Source: Caryophanales bacterium UBA6768
GTDB lineage: Bacteria > Bacillota > Bacilli > Bacillales_D > Amphibacillaceae
DNA: 8,598 bases
NCBI GenBank assembly: GCA_002453315.1
Contig: DKGO01000214.1
Span: 1 to 8,598, forward strand
Reading direction: 5' to 3'
Every line of letters begins with the position of its first letter. Positions within the stretch are counted from its first letter, which is position 1. The position numbers and the translations under genes were made by a program. This document shows, one piece after another, positions 1-6,574 of this stretch. The notes beneath the pieces were generated by a model. That model saw only the letters and a program-made list of their open reading frames with translations. It was not told the DNA's origin and ran no database searches.

Positions 1-1
1 G

Positions 2-631
2 TTTGTTGTCAAAACGGAAAATGGAACGGTTATCGCAAATGAATTAGTTATTGTCACAAATGCTTATTCTGGGGATCTACAAACAACCATTAAAAGGTCG
101 GTTGTGCCTGTAGAGAGTATCATGATCGCAACCGAGCCACTAGAAAAAGCTATCATAGAAAACCTTATTCCTAACAATCGGGCAATCTCTGATACGAAAA
201 ATTTACTATACTACTTTAGAAGAACAGCTGATCATCGACTTGCCTTCGGTGGTTCAGGTAGGTCTTCTAGTAAACGGGATCAAAATCGTTTATACAGTAA
301 TTTACATGCCGGAATGGTAGATGTTTTTCCCCAGCTGAAAAAGGCCCGAATTGAATATACTTGGGGAGGGAAGGTCGGATTTACTCAATCGATGCTTCCC
401 TATATCGGTCAATTAGAAGATGGGGTTCACTATGCATTTGGATATGGAGGGCATGGGGCAGCAATGGCCTCCATGTTAGGGAAAATCATAGCACAATCCA
501 TTATCCTAAAAGAAATCCAAAACACCCCATTGCATATTGACCAACTACAACCGATTCCATTTCATAGTCAACATGCTAAAGCTGTCGGGATGTTAAAGTT
601 TTATAAAAAGCTCCAAGATGTTATTTCATAG
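2..631 (+). CDS. FAD-dependent oxidoreductase of the DAO family (amine/amino-acid oxidase-like), C-terminal part; 5' end outside window
   Basis: The reading frame is open from base 2, so the gene starts upstream of the window; the GTG at 104 is an internal codon. About 209 residues are visible, roughly half of a typical DAO-family flavoenzyme. The early part (ANELVIVTNAYS) matches the strand before the substrate domain, where DAO proteins carry a V-x-x-[TA]-[NG]-A-[YW] pattern. The C-terminal part has WGGKVGFT, then LPYIGQ, then FGYGGHGAAMA, the characteristic block that closes over the FAD, followed by an amphipathic helix. This pattern is seen in gamma-glutamylputrescine oxidase (PuuB/OrdL) and glycine oxidase-like enzymes, which oxidise a C-N bond, reduce O2 to H2O2 and release an aldehyde or keto acid. 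The substrate is not determinable here. The next gene begins 47 nt downstream with no terminator between, so they are probably co-transcribed. The neighbouring aldehyde dehydrogenases favour an amine over an amino acid, by inference. Confidence 0.88.
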   Translation, partial: FVVKTENGTVIANELVIVTNAYSGDLQTTIKRSVVPVESIMIATEPLEKAIIENLIPNNRAISDTKNLLYYFRRTADHRLAFGGSGRSSSKRDQNRLYSNLHAGMVDVFPQLKKARIEYTWGGKVGFTQSMLPYIGQLEDGVHYAFGYGGHGAAMASMLGKIIAQSIILKEIQNTPLHIDQLQPIPFHSQHAKAVGMLKFYKKLQDVIS

Positions 632-660
632 ATACTTGTGTAACGGGATTGATTTTTTAA

Positions 661-667
661 GAAAGGA
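661..667 (+). promoter_or_regulatory. Ribosome binding site supporting a TTG start at 679
   Basis: GAAAGGA lies 11 nt upstream of a TTG codon at 679. No in-frame ATG or GTG near the N-terminus would preserve the start of the C45 domain (IKTLHLQGSPKEIG), so TTG is the best start. Confidence 0.6.
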
Positions 668-678
668 TTGAAAGAAAA

Positions 679-1761
679 TTGATCAAAACATTACATTTAC
701 AGGGTAGTCCTAAGGAAATTGGTCATTTACATGGGAAACATGGCAAGGAACAAGTGATGAAAAGTCTAGAAACTTATGAAAAACTTTTTCACGGCTATCA
801 AAATATTAATTGGCAGGAAGCAAAAAACCGGGCACTTTTTCATTTAGATTCAATCGAAGCACATGATGTTCAATTAGTGGAAGAAATGGAAGGTATAGCC
901 GAGGGGGCAAATGTCGATTTCGAAGATATCCTTGCCTTAAATGCTCGAAGTGAAATTGCATTAGGAGCTTATGGGGGAAAAGGCTTTTCGGATGGTTGTA
1001 CAGCAATTGCAACATTTTCCCCCGTAAGTAAAGATACGATTATCGGCCAAAATTGGGATTGGAAAGAATCCCAGATTGATAGTTTACTTTTATTAAAAAT
1101 AAAGCAGGAAGTAAAGCCAAACATTACGATGGTGACGGAGGGTGGGATAATTGGAAAAATTGGTCATAATAACGCTGGATTAGGTGTTTGTTTCAATGCA
1201 CTATTAACTGATCAAAAATCAAACGAAATCCCGATTCATCTTGCACTTCGTTCCGTTCTCAATTCTTATACATTATCCGAGGCCATTTCTAAATTAAAAG
1301 ACGGACAAACAGCTGCTTCCGCTAGCCTAGTTATTGGTAAAGCCGATGAATCCAAAGCAGGGTTAGCTGTCAATGTAGAAGTATCGCCATTTGGAATTGA
1401 TCTAGTTGGTGGTGAAAATGGGTCACTCGTCCATACTAACCACATCATCTCACCAATTATTAAAAAACGCTTAACAGATATGAATGAATTTATCTTTGAT
1501 GGCTCAATGATGCGTTATAAAAGGGCTGAACAACTGATTAATATAGCTAAAGCCGAACAAGTTCCAATTGACGAAACGACCTACATGAATTGGTTATGTG
1601 ACACATTTAATGAACCTGAATCAATTAATCACGGGAAAAATGACTTAACACCCGAACATCGTCAAATGGTTACTGTGTTTTCAATTGTCATGAATTTATC
1701 ACAACGAAAAACATTCTTTTGTATTGGTAGACCAGCTATAGAAAACTACGTTAGCATTTAA
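679..1761 (+). CDS. C45-family autoproteolytic acyltransferase/amidohydrolase (acyl-CoA:6-aminopenicillanic acid acyltransferase-like)
   Basis: This 360-residue protein has the normal length of bacterial C45 (AAT) proteins, which are N-terminal-nucleophile enzymes. They self-cleave just before a Cys and then use that Cys to hydrolyse or transfer acyl groups on amides. Visible family blocks are an N-terminal LQGSPKEIGHLHG, then EEMEGIAEGA (about 68-77), FSDGCTAI with the predicted nucleophile C107 following D105-G106, GQNWDW (123-128), GHNNAGLGVCFNALL (162-176) with a probable oxyanion Asn at N173, and LVHTNHI about two-thirds along. No signal peptide or membrane segment is visible, so it should be cytoplasmic. 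It starts with TTG, 47 nt after the oxidase gene. The true substrate is unknown. In this setting, removal of an N-acyl group from an amine or amino-acid intermediate is plausible. Penicillin acyltransfer is only the name of the family founder. Confidence 0.88.
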   Translation: MIKTLHLQGSPKEIGHLHGKHGKEQVMKSLETYEKLFHGYQNINWQEAKNRALFHLDSIEAHDVQLVEEMEGIAEGANVDFEDILALNARSEIALGAYGGKGFSDGCTAIATFSPVSKDTIIGQNWDWKESQIDSLLLLKIKQEVKPNITMVTEGGIIGKIGHNNAGLGVCFNALLTDQKSNEIPIHLALRSVLNSYTLSEAISKLKDGQTAASASLVIGKADESKAGLAVNVEVSPFGIDLVGGENGSLVHTNHIISPIIKKRLTDMNEFIFDGSMMRYKRAEQLINIAKAEQVPIDETTYMNWLCDTFNEPESINHGKNDLTPEHRQMVTVFSIVMNLSQRKTFFCIGRPAIENYVSI

Positions 1762-1785
1762 AGGTGACTTCCAGTTAAAGTTCAA

Positions 1786-1795
1786 TATTGCAATA
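1786..1795 (+). repeat. Perfect 10-bp palindrome, possible operator
   Basis: TATTGCAATA is a perfect palindrome lying 25 nt after the stop codon of the C45 gene and about 120 nt before the TATAAT box. It could be a regulator half-site pair, but a single short AT-rich palindrome is weak evidence. Confidence 0.2.
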
Positions 1796-1819
1796 CTAAA
1801 TATTATAACCACGGTATTT

Positions 1820-1906
1820 CTATGGGTTGTTTCATAGCATTCACTGCCTATGACCTACACCGACATAGACCCAATCGAATTCATGGGCTGTAGTGGAGAA
1901 CAAGGG
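1820..1906. repeat. GC-raised island with alternating inverted repeats; possible interspersed repeat or structured leader
   Basis: The segment is about 47% GC (41 of 87 bases), clearly above the AT-rich DNA on both sides. It carries four alternating pentamers: CTATG (1820-1824), CATAG (1833-1837), CTATG (1848-1852) and CATAG (1864-1868). They can form two successive hairpins or one central alternative hairpin (1833-1837 with 1848-1852). A further imperfect nested stem pairs CTACA (1855-1859) with TGTAG (1889-1893) and CCCA (1870-1873) with TGGG (1884-1887). No T-tract follows, so it is not a normal terminator. It matches no riboswitch class that I recognise. A dispersed palindromic repeat or an RNA leader element are the two main options. 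Confidence 0.4.
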
Positions 1907-1913
1907 TAATTTA

Positions 1914-1919
1914 TATAAT
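1914..1919 (+). promoter_or_regulatory. Candidate SigA -10 box (TATAAT) for the GNAT-nitrilase gene
   Basis: An exact TATAAT lies 36 nt before the ATG at 1956, in the only long spacer of the upstream half. The region 16-18 bp upstream (around 1890-1897) has no good TTGACA match and there is no extended -10 TG, so an activator may be needed or the match may be chance. If it is used, the alternating inverted repeats would lie across and upstream of the -35 region, in DNA and not in the transcript. Confidence 0.4.
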
Positions 1920-1955
1920 AGCTAAACCAAAAAGTACGAAAGGAGTTGTCATTTT

Positions 1956-3446
1956 ATGGAGAAGGAACTAATTATACGGCTAATACAGAAAGAAGATATT
2001 CCTTACATCGTTAAGATGGCTCAAAAGGGATTTGATAACCCAGATATCGCATTTGAAGAACAGCACTATGAAAGCCATATTAATATTTTTCCAGAAGGGC
2101 AAATTTGTATTGAATATGACGGGAAAATAATCGGTTCATGCTCCAGTTTAATTGTTAATTACGATGAATATGGAGATGGCCATTCCTTTTCAGAAATCTC
2201 CGGCAATAACTTTATCACTAATCATAATCCAAATGGAAAACATTTATATGGTATTGATGTCGTCGTTGACTTGAACTATCGACATTTAAAAATTGGTCGA
2301 CGTCTATATGAAGAACGACGCAAATTATGTAAGCGTTATAATCTGAAAAGTATTATTTTTGGAGGACGAATTCCCAACTATCACACATATGCCAATGAAA
2401 TGACTGCAGAACAATATGTTCAACATGTCGAACAACAAAAAATCTATGATCCTGTTCTTCGTTTTCAATTGATGAATGGATTTAAGATTCGTGGTATCAA
2501 GGAAAAGTATTTGCAACATGATTGGGCTTCATTGGAATATGCTACCTTATTAGAATGGGAAAATATTGATTATGTTCCAGAAGAAAAACAATATTACCAA
2601 CATGCTGAACCCATCCGGATTGCTTCGATTCAATATCAGCTGAGACAGGTCGATGATTTTGGACAATTTTCATCAATTTGTGAATATTTCATTCAATCCA
2701 GTTCGAAAAAAAGAGTTGATTTCATCGTCTTTCCGGCAACATTGACTGAACAACTTCTTTCATTCACATCTGAAAAAGTACCAAGAAAGCAAATTGATTT
2801 TTTGACCACTTTCACTAACAAATATGAAGACCTTTTTACCGATTTAGCGATTAGGTATAACGTCAATATTGTGGCTGGGTCACATTTTATTAATCGTAAT
2901 GATGATATCTTTGAATTATCCTATCTATTTCATCGAAATGGAAAAATTGATAAACAAGAGAAAATCCATACAACCGCTCACGAAAGAAATTGGCTTGGTC
3001 TGGGTGAAGGAACAGAAATGAAAGTTTTTGATACTGATTGTGGTAAAGTGGCTATTATTATTGGCTATGACAATTTACATCCTCAACTCGCACAAATCGT
3101 AACAGACAAAGGAGCCAACATTATATTTTCTCCGTTTAAAGCAGAAAATAGAAAAGATTATTTACGTATACGACACTGTACACAAGCACGTGCAATCGAA
3201 AATGAGGTTTTCTATGTTCTATCAGGTAAAGTTGGGCATTTGCCACACGTAAGTCATTTACCTACTAATTATGCACAAAGTGCAATATTTTCACCAATTG
3301 ATGTTAGCTTTCCTGATGACGGTGTTATTGCTCAGTGTGAAGCAAATTCGGAAACCATTGTTTATGGTGATGTTGATTTGGAGTTGCTTCGTAGAAATCG
3401 ACTCATCGGAAGTGTAACACCATTAAAGGATAGGAAATTTATTTAA
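1956..3446 (+). CDS. GNAT N-acetyltransferase / nitrilase-superfamily fusion (YhcX-like) with degenerate nitrilase catalytic residues
   Basis: This 496-residue protein has the two-domain plan of Bacillus YhcX. Residues about 5-215 are a GNAT domain: IRLIQKEDIP at the start, then VVVDLNYRHLKIGRRLYEER (103-122) with the acetyl-CoA loop R109-x-x-x-x-G114-R115, then GGRIPNY and DPVLRFQLMNGF. Residues about 219-480 are a carbon-nitrogen hydrolase domain (IRIASIQY start, ARAIEN and ADVDLELLRRNR-like end). In active members the triad is Glu in FPE, Lys in the K-[IL]-H motif and Cys in ICYD. Here the equivalents are A261 (VFPAT), K336 (EKIH) and G370 (IIIGYD). The downstream FPE is HPQ (375-377). E343 of the HER motif is kept. 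Two catalytic residues are therefore gone while the frame is intact, so amidase activity is unlikely. The start has a GGAG 10 nt upstream. The GabD-like gene follows after 31 nt. The acetyl acceptor is unknown. Confidence 0.9.
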   Translation: MEKELIIRLIQKEDIPYIVKMAQKGFDNPDIAFEEQHYESHINIFPEGQICIEYDGKIIGSCSSLIVNYDEYGDGHSFSEISGNNFITNHNPNGKHLYGIDVVVDLNYRHLKIGRRLYEERRKLCKRYNLKSIIFGGRIPNYHTYANEMTAEQYVQHVEQQKIYDPVLRFQLMNGFKIRGIKEKYLQHDWASLEYATLLEWENIDYVPEEKQYYQHAEPIRIASIQYQLRQVDDFGQFSSICEYFIQSSSKKRVDFIVFPATLTEQLLSFTSEKVPRKQIDFLTTFTNKYEDLFTDLAIRYNVNIVAGSHFINRNDDIFELSYLFHRNGKIDKQEKIHTTAHERNWLGLGEGTEMKVFDTDCGKVAIIIGYDNLHPQLAQIVTDKGANIIFSPFKAENRKDYLRIRHCTQARAIENEVFYVLSGKVGHLPHVSHLPTNYAQSAIFSPIDVSFPDDGVIAQCEANSETIVYGDVDLELLRRNRLIGSVTPLKDRKFI

Positions 3447-3460
3447 AAAGAATCAAAGGT

Positions 3461-3466
3461 AGGAGG
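3461..3466 (+). promoter_or_regulatory. Strong ribosome binding site AGGAGG with two possible starts (TTG 3475, ATG 3478)
   Basis: AGGAGG ends 8 nt before TTG at 3475 and 11 nt before ATG at 3478. The two codons are adjacent, so the proteins would differ by one residue. ATG is chosen for codon strength although the TTG spacing is slightly better. Confidence 0.7.
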
Positions 3467-3477
3467 TAAGGAATTTG

Positions 3478-4899
3478 ATGTATATTAACGGAACTTGGCA
3501 ACAAGCTCAATCAGGAGAAACAATGGATATAATCAATCCGGCAACAGGTGAAATAATCGAGCAAACCGCCTACGGAGGGAAGCATGATGCAAAAAGGGCC
3601 ATTGAAGCAGCGAACAACGCTTTTTTAAAATGGAAAAAAACAACTGCGGTCGAAAGAAGTAACTATTTAATGAAAACTGTTGCCTTAATGAGAGAAAGAT
3701 CAGAAATTCTAGCAACAACCATTACGAAGGAAATGGGGAAACCTATTATTGAATCTAGACGAGAGGTAAATAGTGCCATCGGTTATATGGAATGGTTTGC
3801 TGAAGAAGGAAAACGTGTATACGGTGAAACAATTCCTCCCTCACAGGCTGACAAACATTTAATGGTTTTAAGACAACCGATAGGAGTTGTTGGAGCAATT
3901 ACACCATGGAATTTTCCCTTATCGATGATTACACGGAAAATTGCCCCTGCCATAGCAGCCGGTTGCACAGTTGTTATTAAACCTGCCCCAGCCACTCCAT
4001 TGTCAGCCATAAAAATATTTGAATGTTTTCATCAAGCTAAGATCCCAGAGGGGGTTGTTAACTTAGTCATTGGTGATGCTGAAGAAATTGGTGCGGAACT
4101 TACAAGTAGCCCTATTGTTCGAAAAATTACGTTCACCGGGTCAACCGCCGTAGGGAAAAAACTACTTCGTGATTCCGCTAATACAGTTAAGAACATTTCA
4201 ATGGAATTAGGAGGGCATGCACCATTTATCGTTTTTGCTGATGCTGACCTTGATAAAGCCGCAAAAGGAGCGATGATGACGAATTTTGTCAACAATGGAC
4301 AAACATGCATTTGTACAAACCGGATTTATGTGGAAGAAAGTGTTGCCAAGGCATTTGGTGATAAATTAGCCTCATATACAAGTCAGCTACAAATTGGAAA
4401 TGGGATTAGTGAGGATACAAAAATTGGTCCCTTAATTAATGAGCATGCCTTCGCCAAGGTACAAGACCATGTATCAGATGCCCTCTCTAATCAAGGGGTC
4501 ATACTTTGTGGTGGAAAACCTTACGATAATAATAAGTTACAAGGCTATTTCTATGAACCTACCGTAATTGGAAACGCAAATGAAAAGATGAAAATAGCTA
4601 CGGAAGAAACATTTGGTCCCGTTGCACCTATTTTTTCTTTTAAAACCGAAGAAGAAGTGATTCAAAAGGCGAATCATACAAATTACGGCCTGGCTGCCTA
4701 TTGCTATACCGCTAATTTAGGGCGAGGACTTAGAATGATGAATGAGTTAGAATATGGGATTGTTGGAATTAACGACCCTGCCCCAGTTACTGTCCAAGGT
4801 CCATTTGGAGGGTTTAAAGAAAGTGGTATTGGTCGTGAAGGAGGGCGTTCCGGAATTTTAGAATATGTTGAAGAAAAATATGTCTCTATCCAGATGTGA
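3478..4899 (+). CDS. NAD(P)-dependent aldehyde dehydrogenase, succinate-semialdehyde dehydrogenase (GabD)-like
   Basis: The protein has 473 residues, or 474 if TTG at 3475 is used; numbering here is for the 474-residue form. It has all parts of a functional ALDH: TPWNFP (N145), VVIKPAP (K169), FTGSTAVGK cofactor loop (220-228), MELGG with general base E244, GQTCICTNR with nucleophile C278, and EETFGPVAP with E378. Overall it resembles GabD-type enzymes, which oxidise a semialdehyde to the acid. Human SSADH binds the substrate carboxylate with Arg213, Arg334 and Ser498. Here R154 (MITRK) matches the first, but the position six residues before the catalytic Cys is V272 (NFVNNGQTC, usually FRN), and the Ser position aligns with V438 (NDPAPVTVQG). 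Succinate semialdehyde is therefore a doubtful substrate. An aminoaldehyde such as 3-aminopropanal or 4-aminobutanal is possible from context. It is probably co-transcribed with the upstream fusion gene. Confidence 0.9.
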   Translation: MYINGTWQQAQSGETMDIINPATGEIIEQTAYGGKHDAKRAIEAANNAFLKWKKTTAVERSNYLMKTVALMRERSEILATTITKEMGKPIIESRREVNSAIGYMEWFAEEGKRVYGETIPPSQADKHLMVLRQPIGVVGAITPWNFPLSMITRKIAPAIAAGCTVVIKPAPATPLSAIKIFECFHQAKIPEGVVNLVIGDAEEIGAELTSSPIVRKITFTGSTAVGKKLLRDSANTVKNISMELGGHAPFIVFADADLDKAAKGAMMTNFVNNGQTCICTNRIYVEESVAKAFGDKLASYTSQLQIGNGISEDTKIGPLINEHAFAKVQDHVSDALSNQGVILCGGKPYDNNKLQGYFYEPTVIGNANEKMKIATEETFGPVAPIFSFKTEEEVIQKANHTNYGLAAYCYTANLGRGLRMMNELEYGIVGINDPAPVTVQGPFGGFKESGIGREGGRSGILEYVEEKYVSIQM

Positions 4900-4975
4900 T
4901 TAACTAAAAGTCTTTCCACTTAAATGTTAAAAACTTATCGTAAAATAAAGCCAAAAATAGTTTAACTTAATGTCT

Positions 4976-4993
4976 AATGTAAACGAATCAACA
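4976..4993 (+). promoter_or_regulatory. Candidate cre site (CcpA, catabolite repression) upstream of mmsA
   Basis: AATGTAAACGAATCAACA fits the Bacillus cre pattern WWTGNAARCGNWWWCAWW at the left half completely (AATGTAAACG) and with a few mismatches on the right. It lies about 55-70 nt before the mmsA start and just ahead of a possible -10 box, where CcpA binding would repress. Carbon catabolite repression would fit an amine or beta-alanine catabolic operon. The site is predicted by eye only. Confidence 0.4.
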
Positions 4994-4998
4994 GGACA

Positions 4999-5026
4999 GT
5001 ATACTTAATTACTAGAAGCTGTATAC
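4999..5026. promoter_or_regulatory. Possible -10 box and twin GTATAC palindromes before mmsA
   Basis: GTATAC occurs at 4999-5004 and again at 5021-5026, 22 bp apart (about two helical turns), as expected for a dimeric regulator contacting one DNA face. The first copy overlaps a TATACT that could serve as a -10 box (5000-5005). No convincing -35 box is seen 16-18 bp upstream. Promoter and operator are both speculative, but this is the only long spacer inside the ALDH-mmsA region. Confidence 0.3.
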
Positions 5027-5047
5027 AAATAAACAGGAGGAAGTGAC

Positions 5048-6511
5048 ATGACACAAACAAGTAAACAACCTACTCTTTTAAAAAATTTTATTAATGGACA
5101 GTGGGTTGATGCCAATACTGGTCAATTTTTAACTGTACCAAATCCAGCCAATGAAAAACCGATAGCAAAAGTTCCGATTTCTTCCTTTAGTGATGTTGAT
5201 GTTGCTGTCGATGCTGCCCGAAACGCATTTGAGTCATGGAAGAAAACACCGGTTCCAGTTCGGGCAAGAATCATGTTTAAATTCCAGCATATATTAACAG
5301 AACACCATGAAGAGTTAGCCCGCCTAGTTACCCAAGAAAATGGCAAAAGCTACAAGGAAGCCTATGGTGAAGTACTGCGGGGAATCGAGTGTGTTGAATT
5401 TGCATCAGGGGCACCTAGTTTAATGATGGGTGAAAACTTATCAACCATTGCAACGAACATCGATTCGCAAATGTTTCGTTATCCCTTAGGAGTAGTTGCG
5501 GGAATATCACCATTTAATTTCCCTATGATGGTTCCTTTTTGGATGTTCCCTCTTGCCATTGCTTGTGGGAATACATTTATATTAAAACCTTCCGAAAGAA
5601 CACCCGTTTTAATAAATCGTGTTGCTGAAATGCTGCAAGAGGCGGGTTTACCGGATGGTGTTTTTAACATTGTCCATGGTGCACATGATGTTGTAAATGG
5701 ATTTCTTCAGCATGAGGAGATTAAAGCCATCTCCTTTGTTGGTTCTGAACCTGTCGCTAAGTATATTTATGAAACTGCTGCCAAAAACGGCAAACGTGTC
5801 CAAGCATTAGCAGGGGCAAAAAATCATCATATTGTGATGCCAGATGCTAATGAGGATACAGCCATTCAAAATATTATTAGTTCTGCCTTCGGTAGTGCCG
5901 GACAACGATGTATGGCTTGTAGTGCCGTTGTTGTTGTTGGTGATGGGGACGATTTTGTCAATAACTTACTAAAGGAGATAGATCGGATAAAAATGAGTGA
6001 CGGAATGGATGAGGAGGTTATTTTAACACCTGTTATTCGCAAAGAAAACAGGGCGAATGCGTTGAAATATATTGATTTAGGTATTGAAGAAGGAGCGACA
6101 CTATTGAGGGATGGAAGAAAAGACTCCGAAAAATTCCCCGAGGGATACTTTTTAGGTCCAACCGTCTTTGATCATGTTAAACCGACGATGGCAATTGCTA
6201 AAGATGAAATTTTTGCCCCTGTATTAAGTATTCATAGGGCAAAGGATTTAAACGATGCATTGGAGATTGTAAATACGTCACGTTTCGGTAATTCAGCCAC
6301 CTTATTCTCAAACAATGCAAGTGCGATTAGACAGTTTAGAGAAGATGCCGAGCCTGGTATGTTAGGTGTTAATGTTGGGGTTCCCGCCCCGATGGCATTT
6401 TTTCCATTCTCGGGATCTAAAAATTCATTTTTCGGTGACTTACATGCCAATGGGAAAGATGGCGTTAATTTTTATACCCGCAAAAAAATGATCACTTCTC
6501 GATTGGTCTAG
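5048..6511 (+). CDS. mmsA: CoA-acylating methylmalonate/malonate-semialdehyde dehydrogenase
   Basis: The enzyme converts methylmalonate semialdehyde or malonate semialdehyde, NAD+ and CoA into propionyl-CoA or acetyl-CoA with loss of CO2. It serves valine, inositol (as IolA) and beta-alanine breakdown. The 487 residues equal the length of Bacillus IolA. Diagnostic features are [18 protein letters not shown] (N157), LKPSE (K180), [30 protein letters not shown] and GQRCMACS with nucleophile C288, then DEIFAPVL (E387). The GAKNH block replaces the general-base Glu found in hydrolytic ALDHs, as is normal for this CoA-dependent family. The start is ATG with AGGAGG (5035-5040) 7 nt upstream. The absence of other inositol genes and the omega-aminotransferase directly downstream favour malonate semialdehyde from beta-alanine as the main substrate, by inference. 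Confidence 0.95.
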   Translation: MTQTSKQPTLLKNFINGQWVDANTGQFLTVPNPANEKPIAKVPISSFSDVDVAVDAARNAFESWKKTPVPVRARIMFKFQHILTEHHEELARLVTQENGKSYKEAYGEVLRGIECVEFASGAPSLMMGENLSTIATNIDSQMFRYPLGVVAGISPFNFPMMVPFWMFPLAIACGNTFILKPSERTPVLINRVAEMLQEAGLPDGVFNIVHGAHDVVNGFLQHEEIKAISFVGSEPVAKYIYETAAKNGKRVQALAGAKNHHIVMPDANEDTAIQNIISSAFGSAGQRCMACSAVVVVGDGDDFVNNLLKEIDRIKMSDGMDEEVILTPVIRKENRANALKYIDLGIEEGATLLRDGRKDSEKFPEGYFLGPTVFDHVKPTMAIAKDEIFAPVLSIHRAKDLNDALEIVNTSRFGNSATLFSNNASAIRQFREDAEPGMLGVNVGVPAPMAFFPFSGSKNSFFGDLHANGKDGVNFYTRKKMITSRLV

Positions 6512-6558
6512 TAGAGGATAAATTGATGAACTGTTTTGATTTAATGAAAATATGTTGT

Positions 6559-6566
6559 GAGGTGAT
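6559..6566 (+). promoter_or_regulatory. Ribosome binding site of the aminotransferase gene
   Basis: GAGGTGAT is complementary to the 16S rRNA 3' end and lies 8 nt before the ATG at 6575. No terminator or clear promoter lies in the 63-nt gap after mmsA, so the two genes are probably one transcript. Confidence 0.65.
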
Positions 6567-6574
6567 TATATCAC

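Noticed and set aside
1822..1893. A 23-codon plus-strand ORF inside the intergenic island, a possible leader peptide
   Set aside because: It has no Shine-Dalgarno sequence before its ATG and no run of regulatory codons, and it lies upstream of the only -10 candidate.
1841..1921. A minus-strand open stretch in the same island that could be a remnant of a protein C-terminus
   Set aside because: It has only about 26 codons, no start codon or ribosome site and no recognised family, so it is more simply part of the repeat-like island.
2270..2310. GNAT acetyl-CoA loop reading R-x-x-K-x-G in place of R-x-x-G-x-G, considered as loss of function
   Set aside because: From memory, proteins of this fusion family often have Arg or Lys at that position and the rest of the loop is intact, so it is not a sign of inactivation.
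2700..3446. Nitrilase domain as an active beta-ureidopropionase completing a reductive pyrimidine pathway to beta-alanine
   Set aside because: The catalytic Glu and Cys are Ala and Gly, and no dihydropyrimidinase or dihydropyrimidine dehydrogenase gene is present in the window.
4900..4960. A possible terminator after the GabD-like gene
   Set aside because: Only a 4-bp AAGT/ACTT pairing is present and no T-tract follows, so it is too weak to call.
5795..5840. Missing general-base Glu in MmsA
   Set aside because: CoA-acylating semialdehyde dehydrogenases normally carry GAKNH here; it is a family feature and not a defect.
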